From assembly GCA_964504305.1 (NCBI GenBank), contig CAZDEB010000001.1:248001-312000 (forward strand): a stretch of DNA of 64,000 nt, given 5' to 3'. Position 1 is the stretch's first letter; every line of letters begins with the position of its first letter. Below are positions 42,061-51,570 of the stretch, piece after piece. Origin of the DNA: UBA11606 sp964504305. GTDB lineage: Bacteria; Actinomycetota; Acidimicrobiia; Acidimicrobiales; Aldehydirespiratoraceae. Below the pieces are notes generated by a model, which worked only from the letters and a program-made list of their open reading frames with translations, was not told where the DNA came from and did not search any database. Both the position numbers and the translations under genes were made by a program.

Positions 42061-42893
42061 GTGAGGCTCACCTGATCCGGTCGAACGATACGTCGTCGCT
42101 TCGTGTCGAAGTCACACCCCATAGCGCGTCGTGGAAGTATCTGAGCTTCTCGGTGATCGATCTCGGCCCGGGCGGTTCTCATCGCACCCACCTCGCCAAC
42201 GAGGAGACGGCGATAGTTCCGCTGCGAGGATCGGCGATGGTTCGGGTGGGCGACGTCGAGTCTCACGTCTCGAGATCCGATGTATTCGACGAGATGCCAC
42301 GCGTTGCCTACGCCCCACCCGGTTCGCCAGTAGAGATCGTTGCCGACGAACACTTTGAATTCGCCATCGGCTCAGCCCCGGCGCAAGGAATCTACCCCGC
42401 CCGCATTATCGAACCGAACGAGATGAAGAGCGAGGTCCGTGGCGGCGGTGCGGCTCGTCGACAGGTAAATCACATCTTGGCGCCGCCGATCGATGCCGAG
42501 CGCCTGATCTTGTACGAGGTCTACGTGCCCCGAGGTTCGTGGTCGGGGTGGCCGCCGCACTGTCACGACGGGTTCGATGGGTCGCCTTATCTCGAGGAGA
42601 CCTACTACTTCCGGCTCGATCCGGCCGACGGATTTGCCATGCATCGCAACTGGCGAACCGACGAAGACTTCGACGAGGTACTGACGGCCGGAGATGGCGA
42701 CTGCGCTCTGGTCACCAAGGGATTTCATTCGACGGCCGCCGCGCCGGGAAGCCACATGTTCTTTCTCAACTATCTCGCTGGCGATCTGGTGGACGGCGAG
42801 CGGGTCACCCCACCCTGTTTCCACGAGGCCTACACATGGATAGAGGCTGACTGGGATGCGTTTGGGTGGGAGCTCCCAAAGGTTCGACCATGA
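42057..42893 (+). CDS. Second, divergent IolB-like isomerase
   Basis: A 278-residue bicupin related to IolB but clearly different from the copy at 34387. Metal-binding residues are retained: SGWPPHCHDGFDGSP (two His), YLEETYYFRL (Glu) and KGFHSTAAAPGSHMFFLNYL (His). The N-terminal half is divergent. ATG 42057 overlaps the IolG-like stop. Two IolB-type proteins in one operon suggest either two substrates (for example different deoxy-hexuronates from different cyclitols) or redundancy. Confidence 0.85.
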   Translation: MSEAHLIRSNDTSSLRVEVTPHSASWKYLSFSVIDLGPGGSHRTHLANEETAIVPLRGSAMVRVGDVESHVSRSDVFDEMPRVAYAPPGSPVEIVADEHFEFAIGSAPAQGIYPARIIEPNEMKSEVRGGGAARRQVNHILAPPIDAERLILYEVYVPRGSWSGWPPHCHDGFDGSPYLEETYYFRLDPADGFAMHRNWRTDEDFDEVLTAGDGDCALVTKGFHSTAAAPGSHMFFLNYLAGDLVDGERVTPPCFHEAYTWIEADWDAFGWELPKVRP

Positions 42894-43747
42894 GTTTGTC
42901 CCACCTCACCAACCAACATGGCCGATTTGGAGTATTTGCTATCGACCACCGCGACTCGTTTCGGGCGTTTCTGTCACCCGATGATCCCGGCGCGTTGAGC
43001 GCAGCCGAAATCACCGCCCGCAAGATCGAGATGGTCGCGGCGATCGGGTCGGAGGCGACGGGCGTGATGCTCGAACCCGAGTACTCGGTGCCACAGGTCA
43101 TCGATGCGGGGGTACTGCCCGAGGGAGTCGGGTTTACCATCGCCCTCGAGTCGCAGGGGTACTTGGGCAATCCCGAAAAGGGACCGACCACGCTGCTCGA
43201 CGGTTTCTCTATCGAGCAGGCCAAAGCCACCGGCGCCAGTTGTGCCAAGTTATTGCTGCCATACCGACCCGATCGTCCGCTGGCCGCGGCGCAGGAAGCA
43301 GTTGGTCGCGACGTAGTTCACGAGTGTCGCCGCGTCGGGATTCCGGTCGTGCTCGAACCGCTGTTCTACGGCCTCGATGATCCCGCTGATCGGCCCGAAC
43401 TCGTGCTGACCACGGCGACACGATTCGCCAATATCAACCCCGACCTGCTCAAGTTGCCGTTCCCGATCGACGCCGCCCACGACCCCGATACCGATCACTG
43501 GTTCGCGGCGTGCCGCGCCATCAGCGAGCTGTGTCCCATGCCGTGGGTGATGCTGTCCGGTGGCGGATCTTTCGATACTTACGCCGCTCAACTCGAAGTC
43601 GCCGTACAAGCGGGGTCGGCGGGGTTCATGGTGGGGCGTGCTTTGTGGGGCGAAGCCGCTCTGGCGTCCGCCGCGGATCGCGGCCGGTTGCTAACCGACC
43701 TTGTCCGGCCGCGGATGCGCCAGCTTCGGGCACTGATCGACGGCTAG
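42890..43747 (+). CDS. LacD/IolJ-like class I aldolase
   Basis: A 285-residue TIM-barrel aldolase of the LacD (tagatose-1,6-bisphosphate aldolase) type. Seen: FGVFAIDHRDSF start, ATGVMLEPEYS, ASCAKLLLPYRPD with the probable Schiff-base lysine, IPVVLEPLFYG, and GGSFDTYAAQLEVAVQAGSAGFMVGRALW near the C-terminus (phosphate-binding region at about 228-256). ATG 42890 overlaps the IolB-like stop. In this operon it would split 2-deoxy-5-keto-gluconate 6-phosphate into dihydroxyacetone phosphate and malonate semialdehyde; assignment as IolJ function is by context. Confidence 0.8.
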   Translation: MSLSHLTNQHGRFGVFAIDHRDSFRAFLSPDDPGALSAAEITARKIEMVAAIGSEATGVMLEPEYSVPQVIDAGVLPEGVGFTIALESQGYLGNPEKGPTTLLDGFSIEQAKATGASCAKLLLPYRPDRPLAAAQEAVGRDVVHECRRVGIPVVLEPLFYGLDDPADRPELVLTTATRFANINPDLLKLPFPIDAAHDPDTDHWFAACRAISELCPMPWVMLSGGGSFDTYAAQLEVAVQAGSAGFMVGRALWGEAALASAADRGRLLTDLVRPRMRQLRALIDG

Positions 43748-43834
43748 CCGGCTCCTTCCCGCAACACGAAACGCTTTTCCGACAACACCAAACGTCGAGA
43801 CTTCGGGTCAATTTGAGCGACCGGTTGGACCGGC

Positions 43835-43840
43835 TACGGT
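43835..43840 (+). promoter_or_regulatory. Putative -10 box for leaderless mRNA of the 526-aa gene
   Basis: TACGGT followed by 7 nt and ATG 43848, no Shine-Dalgarno. The 100-bp gap after the aldolase gene holds nothing else recognisable. Confidence 0.4.
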
Positions 43841-43847
43841 TCGCCTC

Positions 43848-45428
43848 ATGCAGCCAGGACCGAAGAACCGCTTTCTCGCCGCGTCGGGCAACGCGATGGC
43901 CCACGGTCGATGTGATCAACAAGACAATGCGCCGTGGCGCGGGCCAGAGGGCCCGAGCGAGACCTTGACCGATGCAGATCTGCAGCACACGTGGCTCGGG
44001 CCGTGCCATTTTGGTGGCAACGTTTCGGGTCCCTACGCCGACGGTCGCCGCGTCGTGTGGAGCAACGGGCGCCAAACCATCGCCAAACTCGACTACGACA
44101 CTCTCGAATTGCTGACCGAGCACGTAATTGTTGGCGGCGAAGGAAAAACCCCGCAAGCCGATCTCGAAGACAATCTGCGGGGGCTCGACGACAAAGAAGG
44201 CTGGGACGCGATCGAGCACGCGATCAACCTGTCGTTACGGTTCATGACCGGCCTCGACGGCGTCTACAGCCTCCTCGACTGCGACCACACGTTCTTTCTC
44301 GGCCGCAAAGATCACGCCGTCGCGTATGTCGAAACCGATCCCGCCGACCCTTCTTCGCCGCTCGTCGAACGAGATCGCTGGATCAAACCAGACGAGATCG
44401 AAGGCTTCTTTGTGGGTATCAACATCACCTTTGACGGTTGGCTGGTGATGACCACCGATCACGGTTGGGTCGTGGTGTTGAAACGCGATTTCAGCCAGCA
44501 CCACGCCATTCAGGTAAGGGGAGGAGCGCAAGAGGCGTCCGACTACTGCGCGGCGATGGCCGCCGATCGGGGCCATACCGGCTACGGCTGGATGCGCACC
44601 AGTGCCTGCGTGGATGACGAAAACTCGATCTACGTGTCCTCCAACGATCACCATCACAAGGTGCGCTGGCTCGGCGATCGGCTCTCTATTGACGAGACCG
44701 ACGGGGCCTGGACCATTCCGTATCGCAACGGAGGGGGGACCGGTAGCGGCACCACGCCTTCGCTCATGGGGTTCGGCCCGGACGAAGATCACTTTGTGGT
44801 GTTCGGCGACGGCGACGAAGTTGTCAACATCACCTACGTGTGGCGCGACGCAATCCCCGACGATTGGGAGCAACTCCCGAACGCTCCGCATCGCCGCATA
44901 GCCGGCATCGGTCCCGCCAATATGGGCAACCCCGACTTGGTGTCCATACAGACCGAGCAATCAATCACCGTGTCGGGGTATGGCGCGATGACCGTCAACA
45001 ACGAACCGGCCACGATCCCAGATGGCATCCCCAAACAGGGCGCTCGAATGTTGTGCTTCATGCTCGGGCACAAACCCGAATACACGCCGCACGGAATGCA
45101 CAAATACGAGTGGAACCCCCAAACCCGACACCTCGAGCAGGCGTGGGTCAACTCTGATATCTCTTCGCCGAACTCGGTGCCGTACGTCGCTCAAGAATCT
45201 GATCTGGTCTACACCTGCGGAGTACGGGGCGGGCAATGGACAATCGAAGCAGCTAACTGGACGACGGGCGAATCGGCCTTCCACTACGTGCTCGGCGGAT
45301 CAAAGTTCAACACTCTCGGGGCGGGCGTAACCATCGATGATGACGGCCGCCTCTTATTCGGAAGCATGTACGGAAAGACCCGCATTCTTCGAGGCCCTGG
45401 CGAGGTGCAGACCAGCGGCCGGACTTAG
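43848..45428 (+). CDS. Conserved-looking protein of unknown function, possible beta-propeller
   Basis: A 526-residue protein with no signal peptide, no membrane helix and no motif I recognise. It is rich in Trp, Gly, Asp and His and contains repeated aromatic strand-turn segments such as VVWSNGRQTIAKLDY, GWLVMTTDHGWVVVLK, SIYVSSNDHHHKVRWL and LVSIQTEQSITVSGYG, a spacing that recalls PQQ/SMP-30-like beta-propellers that read out a track of values. Codon use matches its neighbours. It stands alone between the inositol operon and the convergent threonine aldolase gene. Confidence 0.75.
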   Translation: MQPGPKNRFLAASGNAMAHGRCDQQDNAPWRGPEGPSETLTDADLQHTWLGPCHFGGNVSGPYADGRRVVWSNGRQTIAKLDYDTLELLTEHVIVGGEGKTPQADLEDNLRGLDDKEGWDAIEHAINLSLRFMTGLDGVYSLLDCDHTFFLGRKDHAVAYVETDPADPSSPLVERDRWIKPDEIEGFFVGINITFDGWLVMTTDHGWVVVLKRDFSQHHAIQVRGGAQEASDYCAAMAADRGHTGYGWMRTSACVDDENSIYVSSNDHHHKVRWLGDRLSIDETDGAWTIPYRNGGGTGSGTTPSLMGFGPDEDHFVVFGDGDEVVNITYVWRDAIPDDWEQLPNAPHRRIAGIGPANMGNPDLVSIQTEQSITVSGYGAMTVNNEPATIPDGIPKQGARMLCFMLGHKPEYTPHGMHKYEWNPQTRHLEQAWVNSDISSPNSVPYVAQESDLVYTCGVRGGQWTIEAANWTTGESAFHYVLGGSKFNTLGAGVTIDDDGRLLFGSMYGKTRILRGPGEVQTSGRT

Positions 45429-45464
45429 CGCTCGCTATTGGGCATGGCCGTCAACTCAGTATCG

Positions 45465-46481
45465 CTAACACAGGGCCGCCTGCAGCGCGGCGGCAACGAT
45501 GCTGACGTCGCCCTCCTCAATGTCGAGATGAGTAACGATCCGACTCGAAGCCGATCCATCGGCGGCGTGGCTCCACAGGCTCTTGATTCCCGAAGCTGCG
45601 AGCTGGTTCTCGATGTCGACCGGTGCATCAGCTATCGACACGAACACCATGTTGGTGTTTTGGGCTCGCACCGTGATGCCATCGATGTCGCTTAGAACGG
45701 CCGCGAACGCCGCCGCGTTGGCGTGGTCGTCGGCGAGACGATCGACGTTGTTGGCCAGCGCGTAGAGGCCAGCAGCCGCCATCATTCCGGCCTGGCGCAT
45801 GCCACCGCCAAGCATCTTGCGGGTGCGACGAGCGGCCGCGATCAGGTCGGCCGGACCGCTCAGCACCGAACCCATCGGTGCCCCGAGGCCCTTGGAGAGG
45901 CACAGCGACACCGTGTCGAAGTCGGCGGTGAGTTCTTCGCCCGAAACGCCGAGGGCCACCGCCGCGTTCCACATCCGGGCGCCGTCAAGGTGCGTGGCCA
46001 GCCCGTGCTTGCGAGCCACCGACGTGGCCTCACGCATCCGATCCACCGACTGGACCATGCCGTCCTTGGTGTTCTCGACACAGACCAGTTTGGTGCGGGC
46101 ATAGTGCGGATCATCGGGTTTCACCACCGCATCGATCGCGGCCGGGTCGACCAGGCCATCGGCGAGCATCGGCACCGTCTGGGGTTGAACGCTCCCCAAT
46201 ACCGCCGCGCCCCCGGCCTCCCACCGAAACGCATGAGCCATGTCGCCGGCGATGTATTCGTCGCCGCGTCCGCAATGAGACATGACCGCACAAAGGTTTG
46301 ATTGAGTGCCGCTGGTGACAAAGACCGCCGCTTCCTTGCCAAGACGTTCAGCCACCACAGATTCGAGACGGTTGACGGTCGGATCATCGCCGAATACATC
46401 GTCGCCCAAAGGGGCATCGAGCATGGCTTGCTTCATTGCCGCGGTGGGCTGGGTGACAGTATCGGAGCGAAGATCGATCAT
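45465..46481 (-). CDS. ltaE: Low-specificity L-threonine aldolase
   Basis: A 338-residue PLP enzyme that cleaves threonine or allo-threonine to glycine and acetaldehyde. Seen: MIDLRSDTVTQPT N-terminus, APLGDDVFGDDPTVNRLE, FVTSGTQSNLCAV, THLDGARMWNAAVALG (Asp to PLP) and SLCLSKGLGAPMGSVLSG with the Schiff-base lysine, followed by RRTRKMLGGGMRQAG. Length and motifs match the family. ATG 46481 lacks a Shine-Dalgarno; TAGCCT lies 6 nt upstream. Confidence 0.94.
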   Translation of the reverse strand: MIDLRSDTVTQPTAAMKQAMLDAPLGDDVFGDDPTVNRLESVVAERLGKEAAVFVTSGTQSNLCAVMSHCGRGDEYIAGDMAHAFRWEAGGAAVLGSVQPQTVPMLADGLVDPAAIDAVVKPDDPHYARTKLVCVENTKDGMVQSVDRMREATSVARKHGLATHLDGARMWNAAVALGVSGEELTADFDTVSLCLSKGLGAPMGSVLSGPADLIAAARRTRKMLGGGMRQAGMMAAAGLYALANNVDRLADDHANAAAFAAVLSDIDGITVRAQNTNMVFVSIADAPVDIENQLAASGIKSLWSHAADGSASSRIVTHLDIEEGDVSIVAAALQAALC

Positions 46482-46487
46482 TTCGCA

Positions 46488-46493
46488 AGGCTA
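46488..46493 (-). promoter_or_regulatory. Putative -10 box for leaderless threonine aldolase mRNA
   Basis: TAGCCT on the minus strand, 6 nt before ATG 46481, just after the cyclase gene stop. Identical to the box before ilvD. Confidence 0.4.
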
Positions 46494-46514
46494 GACACCG
46501 CGCCGACTCGATGC

Positions 46515-49500
46515 CTAACGGTCGGCCAGTGCTCGGGCCTGGTCGTCGAGTTCTTCGGTGGCCAAGCCAAGGTCCTCGGGCGAGAAACTGGCCACTCGAT
46601 CGATCTGCCCGGCCGCGTCCACCTGGTACAGCTGAAGGAGCTCTTCGCGCCAGCCGCCGGTCGCATCGCTGGCCGTGATTCGAGCGAGAGCGAGCCGTTC
46701 GCCGCGAGTGTCAACAATGGCGACGGAGTAGTCGGTGAGTCCATTGCGCGGATGGACGAGAAGTTCGAGAAAGGTGCGGACGCCAGCACGGTCGAGGACC
46801 GGCGACGCCACCAGTCTGCGGCGATCGATGCTCACGGCGTCCGACGACACCAGATCCAAGGCTCCTTCGACATCAAGATCGCGAAAAACTCGATCCCAAA
46901 ATCGCTCACAGCTTTGAGACGCAAGGTTGGCCAGTGAGGGTTCGGCCAGTTCAGCAAACCGCGCCAGCGCAGTTTCGGCGTCGTCGACTTCGAAGACGTT
47001 CGACTCAACGACCTTGGCATCGACCATTTTGACGGCCGCCAGCCCCCACTCGCGGGCGCAGGCCAGAGCCTCATGGGCTGACTCTTCTTCAAATGTTGCG
47101 GCCCGTATGGCCCGATCATCTTCGTCAACCTCAAAAACGCTCACCCACACCATCTCCGCAGAAGCCGCGGTCCCCCACGTGATCCGGAAAACGCCGATCC
47201 GATCAGTGATGTTGGCGATTGTTTCGCTCGAGATCGCCCCATCGAACGTGTCGGAGAGATCGATCGCCGATTGTGCGGCCAAGTCCCGGTCAACCTCCGC
47301 GACCGGCATACCGGGGCGGTGGCTCACAAATAGGAAGTCCGATCTATGCAGTGCGGTCCAAGCTTCGAGCGATCGGTCGCGGATGGCGGCCATGTTGTTG
47401 CTCACGTACAGTTCTACCGAGGTGGTCGTTGCCGCCGCACCAACCTGATGGTGGTGGCGGTCCGACACCGCCACTGCGCCTTTTGCTTCGAACAATCGCT
47501 CGGCGTCGGCTTGGGCTCGCTTGAACGGCGTTCCCTTTTCGTTTTCAGACCGAGCCGTGGTTTCGTCCTCAGAAAGAACCCGGGCCAGTGTCTGAGCGGC
47601 GACTGCATGGTCCATGGTGAGGTCGGTGCCGGCCGCGATCGCAACGGCCTCGCGTGCCAGAAGTTCGGCTTCGGCACGGTGGCCGAGGGCCGCTTCGATC
47701 TCGGCTCGTGCCGCCCGTGAAGCAATCGCGGTTTGGAGATTGCGACCAGCATTGGCCTCCGAAGCCTTTGCGTGGCGCTCGGCGTCTTCGACGCGGCCCT
47801 GGGCCAGAAGGGCTCTGGCCAACAGCGCCTCAGCTTGGCCGGCATCGGCACCGATTCCGAGCTGTCCAAGACCGGTGTGAGCAAGAGTTAGCGACTCCTC
47901 GGCCGCTTCGTAATCCTCGGCCAGCAAATCTATGTAGCCGGCAAACATCGCCGTCTCGAGCACACCATGACGAAGGCCGATCTCGTCGGCGATCTCCCTC
48001 GAACGGGCAATGAGATGGCGCGCCTCGTCGAAGCGTCCCCGCATTGCGTCGAGAACGGCTTGGCACCGCAGTGAGGTCGCCTCGACCAGCGGTGACCCGG
48101 TTGTGATCCGCAGCAGTCGAACGATGTCAAGGCAACGACCCCCGGCTCGCGCCACCGGACTGGGCCCCCAGAGCGCGGCGATGGGCGCGGCGGCGAGCAC
48201 TGCGGTAATACGCCGTCGATCGCCGGCCGCCCGTGCCGCCTCTAGCGCGGCGTCGAGTTCAGCCTCGCACGCCGCGACTCGACCTTGTCGAGCCAGGATG
48301 AGCGCCCGAACGAGCCGAGCCTTGGCCACGCCAGCTTGATCCCCCAGGTCGGCGAGCGCTGACGCCGCGGCGGCAACGCTCGGCTCCATTTCATCAAGGC
48401 GTTCCGGTGCAGTGAATACGACAAGTTGACCTTCAAACGCCGCGGTCCATGCGGCCATCCGGGCGCTCAGCCCGCGATGAGCGGCCAGTTCCTCGAATAA
48501 AGACAGCCCTTCGGCGACGTGCGCAGCCGAGAAGAATGCTTCGCAGCCGATCAGCGAGAGCTCGGCGCGACGATGATCGTCGTCGAGGAGGCGAGCAAGG
48601 GCCCGAAGCGTTAGGGCGCCGGCGGCCAGGAGGTCGTCTTCGTCCAACGCTCGCTGGGCCGCCACAGTCAACAAGTCAGCGGCTCGACCTCCCACATCGA
48701 TCGCCGCTTTCGTCGGGCTGCCGAGTTGAGTCAGGTATTCGTGGGCTCGCTCGTAATGGAACGCGATCGAGATTTCGGCATCTTCGGCTAGGTCGGCGGC
48801 AACGACGGTTGTCCATTCGGCCACTTGTTGATGAAGCTCAGCGCGTCGCTCCTTCAAGAGTCGGCGGTAAGCGGCATCACGAATGAGGGCGTGGTGAAAC
48901 CGCCACTGCGGTTCGTCACCCCAGTACCAGCCGGTCGGGTCGACGATCTCCTGACGACGGAGCCGCTCGAGGATCCGGTCGAGACGGCCGGTGCCGATAT
49001 CGGGCAAGAGGGCGGCGACCGCGCCGCGGGTGAACTCGGACCCGACTACCGCGGCCTTCTCGGCAACGCGACGCTCCTCCTCATCCAAACGCTCTACGCG
49101 AACCGCGAGCAGCGACGTAATCGTGGGAGGAATGTCGATTGCGGCCGCGTCGACCGTCAGCGCCCATCCGTTTGACCTCTCGGTAAGGGTGCCGTCGTCG
49201 ATCAGCATGCGAATGAATTCGCGGACGAACAGTGGGTTTCCTTCGGTGGAGACAGGGAGCCGCTCGGACAGGCCATTGGGGAGCGGCGCGCCGAGAATTC
49301 CTTCGGCAAGAGCGGCTGTGGTCGACGAGTCGAGTCCCTCGAGCGAGAGACATGCGGCGACGCGGCGCCCGGTCTCGACGAGCGCAGGCCGCAGATCGCG
49401 AAACTCCGGGCGCGCCAACGCCAACAAAAGGACCGGCCCGCGAGCCCATTCGACCAGATGTTCGAGGAGATCGAGAAACAGCGGGGTGGCCCATTGCACA

Positions 49501-50684
49501 TCGTCGACGGTCACGACCAGCGGACCGGTCGATGCAAGGATCTCGATCAGGCGACGACAACCCCATAAGGCTTCTTCGGTTGAGCGGGAAGGTGACGCGC
49601 CAAGAAAGCCGGCAAGCAGTGGGCTCAACCGGTCGGCGTCGGGCTGCTCGGCGACAAGGGCGGCGACGGCCTCGACGATGCGGTCCTCGCGAGCTCCAAC
49701 ACTGAGGCCCGTGACGGCTCGCAGCAGGTCCCCGATCGGTTCGAATGTTGCCGTCCTTTCGCTATCGATGCGGAGATGAAACGCGGTGCCGTCGCTCATT
49801 TCGCTCGCCAGTTGCGTCGCTAAGCGAGTTTTGCCGACTCCGGGTTCGCCGATCACCGTCGCCAGTCGAACCGTGTTGTCGGCGATCGATTCGTGCAAAA
49901 CGGTGGACAGATGGCTGAGTTCGCTGGAGCGGCCCACGAAGGGCGTGGTGACTTGTTCGTCTTCGACAGCCTGGATCGCTCGGAAAGTGGCGACTGGATT
50001 CGTTTTGCCTCGAAGCGAGACTTCGCCCAGGACCTCGTAGTCGACTCGCGATCGCGTCAGACGCCAGGTCTGTTCGCCAACCAGGACCTCTCCGGGGGTG
50101 CACTGGGCCTCGATACGTGCCGCGACGTTGATCGCATCGCCGACAAGGTCAACGTCTCCCTCATCGATCACGATCTCGCCGGTATTGACGCCGATTCGTA
50201 GGCCCATCGTCGAGTCGTGGCGCTCCCGAATTCCTTGGCCCAACGAGACAAACTCGTGTTGAAGGTCAAGCGCGGCGCGCACCGCCTGCTCGGCGTCGTC
50301 AGCGGCTACTTCAGGCACTCCGAAGATGGCCATGATGCCGTCGCCCATGTATTTGGCGACCGTACCTTTGTGTCGCTCAACGACTGATTGGCACAACTCG
50401 TAATAGAAGCTCAGCTCGTGACGCGCCGCCTCGGCGTCCACCGACTCACCAAACGTTGTCGACCCGACAAGGTCGGCGAACATCACGGTGACCGTCTTGC
50501 GCACCGCGGTATCGATTATTGCCTCGGCGGGCGCCGCGGTCGGAGTCCCGCATTCGTCACAGAATCGAGCGTCCCCGGCAAGCTCTCGACCACACTCGGC
50601 GCAGGAAATAGTTCGGGGGCTGCCGCACCCGGAACAGAATTTTGCGCCAGCTCGGTTCCGTTCGCCGCAGGCCCCGCATCGCAT
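46515..50684 (-). CDS. Class III nucleotidyl cyclase / AAA ATPase / TPR multi-domain protein
   Basis: A 1389-residue cytoplasmic protein from ATG 50684 (AAGGGAGA upstream). Order: two zinc ribbons (CGAC...CSGC and CAEC...CDEC, residues 3-45); a class III cyclase domain at about 58-230 with metal Asp in TVMFADLVGSTTF and YMGDGIMAIFG, and transition-state Asn/Arg in AINVAARIEA, so it looks catalytically competent; an AAA/STAND ATPase with Walker A GEPGVGKTRLA near 268 and VVTVDDVQWA Walker B; long helical TPR-like repeats; and two C-terminal NTF2-like segments. Such proteins are abundant in actinobacteria and proposed to sense signals and make cAMP. No partner is evident nearby. Confidence 0.9.
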   Translation of the reverse strand: MRCGACGERNRAGAKFCSGCGSPRTISCAECGRELAGDARFCDECGTPTAAPAEAIIDTAVRKTVTVMFADLVGSTTFGESVDAEAARHELSFYYELCQSVVERHKGTVAKYMGDGIMAIFGVPEVAADDAEQAVRAALDLQHEFVSLGQGIRERHDSTMGLRIGVNTGEIVIDEGDVDLVGDAINVAARIEAQCTPGEVLVGEQTWRLTRSRVDYEVLGEVSLRGKTNPVATFRAIQAVEDEQVTTPFVGRSSELSHLSTVLHESIADNTVRLATVIGEPGVGKTRLATQLASEMSDGTAFHLRIDSERTATFEPIGDLLRAVTGLSVGAREDRIVEAVAALVAEQPDADRLSPLLAGFLGASPSRSTEEALWGCRRLIEILASTGPLVVTVDDVQWATPLFLDLLEHLVEWARGPVLLLALARPEFRDLRPALVETGRRVAACLSLEGLDSSTTAALAEGILGAPLPNGLSERLPVSTEGNPLFVREFIRMLIDDGTLTERSNGWALTVDAAAIDIPPTITSLLAVRVERLDEEERRVAEKAAVVGSEFTRGAVAALLPDIGTGRLDRILERLRRQEIVDPTGWYWGDEPQWRFHHALIRDAAYRRLLKERRAELHQQVAEWTTVVAADLAEDAEISIAFHYERAHEYLTQLGSPTKAAIDVGGRAADLLTVAAQRALDEDDLLAAGALTLRALARLLDDDHRRAELSLIGCEAFFSAAHVAEGLSLFEELAAHRGLSARMAAWTAAFEGQLVVFTAPERLDEMEPSVAAAASALADLGDQAGVAKARLVRALILARQGRVAACEAELDAALEAARAAGDRRRITAVLAAAPIAALWGPSPVARAGGRCLDIVRLLRITTGSPLVEATSLRCQAVLDAMRGRFDEARHLIARSREIADEIGLRHGVLETAMFAGYIDLLAEDYEAAEESLTLAHTGLGQLGIGADAGQAEALLARALLAQGRVEDAERHAKASEANAGRNLQTAIASRAARAEIEAALGHRAEAELLAREAVAIAAGTDLTMDHAVAAQTLARVLSEDETTARSENEKGTPFKRAQADAERLFEAKGAVAVSDRHHHQVGAAATTTSVELYVSNNMAAIRDRSLEAWTALHRSDFLFVSHRPGMPVAEVDRDLAAQSAIDLSDTFDGAISSETIANITDRIGVFRITWGTAASAEMVWVSVFEVDEDDRAIRAATFEEESAHEALACAREWGLAAVKMVDAKVVESNVFEVDDAETALARFAELAEPSLANLASQSCERFWDRVFRDLDVEGALDLVSSDAVSIDRRRLVASPVLDRAGVRTFLELLVHPRNGLTDYSVAIVDTRGERLALARITASDATGGWREELLQLYQVDAAGQIDRVASFSPEDLGLATEELDDQARALADR

Positions 50685-50735
50685 TCGCTTAGTCTCCCTT
50701 AATCTGCCCTTGAGGTCCACTTCGAACAAGTTGGG

Positions 50736-50741
50736 TAGCGT
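50736..50741 (+). promoter_or_regulatory. Putative -10 box upstream of PhyH gene
   Basis: TAGCGT followed by 6 nt and an ATG at 50748 that opens a 4-codon reading frame (MVNA, stop 50760-50762) ending over the ATGATG start of the PhyH gene. Confidence 0.35.
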
Positions 50742-50758
50742 TGCGCGATGGTGAACGC

Positions 50759-51565
50759 ATGATGACTGTGGCAGAACACGTGGCTCGGCTGGACGAGGAC
50801 GGTTACACCATCGTCGAAGACGCGATTGAGCCGGCGTTGGTCGATGCTTTGTCGGCCGCGCTCGGCCGACTCGAAGACGATCTCGACACGAGGCCGTCAG
50901 CCAATCGTTTCGAGGGGGCGGTCACCAAGCGGGTGTTCAACCTCTTGGCTCACGACGGGCCTTGGCCCGAGGTGCCGGTGCACCCAGCTATCGCTCCAAT
51001 TATCGAAGGGAATCTCGGCGACGGCTTTTTGATCTCGTCACTGGCGTCGGTGTCGATCGGTCCTGGCGAGTCGGCTCAGCCGATCCACGCTGACGATCAG
51101 ATGATGCGCCTCGCCAAGCCGCATTTTCCGACTGTCTGCAACACCATGTGGGCGCTCACCGACTTCACCGAGGAAAACGGCGCCACCCGCATTGTGCCGG
51201 GAAGTCATCGTCTCAAGACGCCTTCTTACGGCGAGGCCTACGAGTCGATCCCGGCGTTGATGAGGCGCGGCAGCGTCTTGATCTGGACGGGAAGCTTGTG
51301 GCACGGCGGGGGCGCAAATGTCAGTGCCGATCAGTGGCGGACCGGTATTGCCATGAACTACTGCGCCGGTTTCATCCGTCAGCAAGAGAACCAGCAGCTA
51401 GGGGTCCCACCCGAGCGCATGGCGTCGTTTTCTCCCGAGCTGCGCGAGATGTGCGGCCTCGGTATGTATCGCGGCTTGATCGGCAACATCGAAAAGCGTT
51501 CGCCTGCCGAGATCCTCTACGGCGATCCCCCCCAACCCGCCCTGTGGGACCAAGACACCCCATAA
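50759..51565 (+). CDS. Phytanoyl-CoA dioxygenase (PhyH) family oxygenase
   Basis: A 268-residue Fe(II)/2-oxoglutarate oxygenase. The iron triad is visible: QPIHADDQMM (H-x-D) and GSLWHGGGANVS (distal His), with DQWRTGIAMNY carrying the Arg that binds 2-oxoglutarate. ATG 50759 (double ATG) is preferred over TTG 50741, which would add MRDGER. It is different from the PhyH protein at 26518. Neighbours give no substrate. Transcription ends at the long perfect hairpin just downstream. Confidence 0.85.
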   Translation: MMTVAEHVARLDEDGYTIVEDAIEPALVDALSAALGRLEDDLDTRPSANRFEGAVTKRVFNLLAHDGPWPEVPVHPAIAPIIEGNLGDGFLISSLASVSIGPGESAQPIHADDQMMRLAKPHFPTVCNTMWALTDFTEENGATRIVPGSHRLKTPSYGEAYESIPALMRRGSVLIWTGSLWHGGGANVSADQWRTGIAMNYCAGFIRQQENQQLGVPPERMASFSPELREMCGLGMYRGLIGNIEKRSPAEILYGDPPQPALWDQDTP

Positions 51566-51570
51566 TATTT

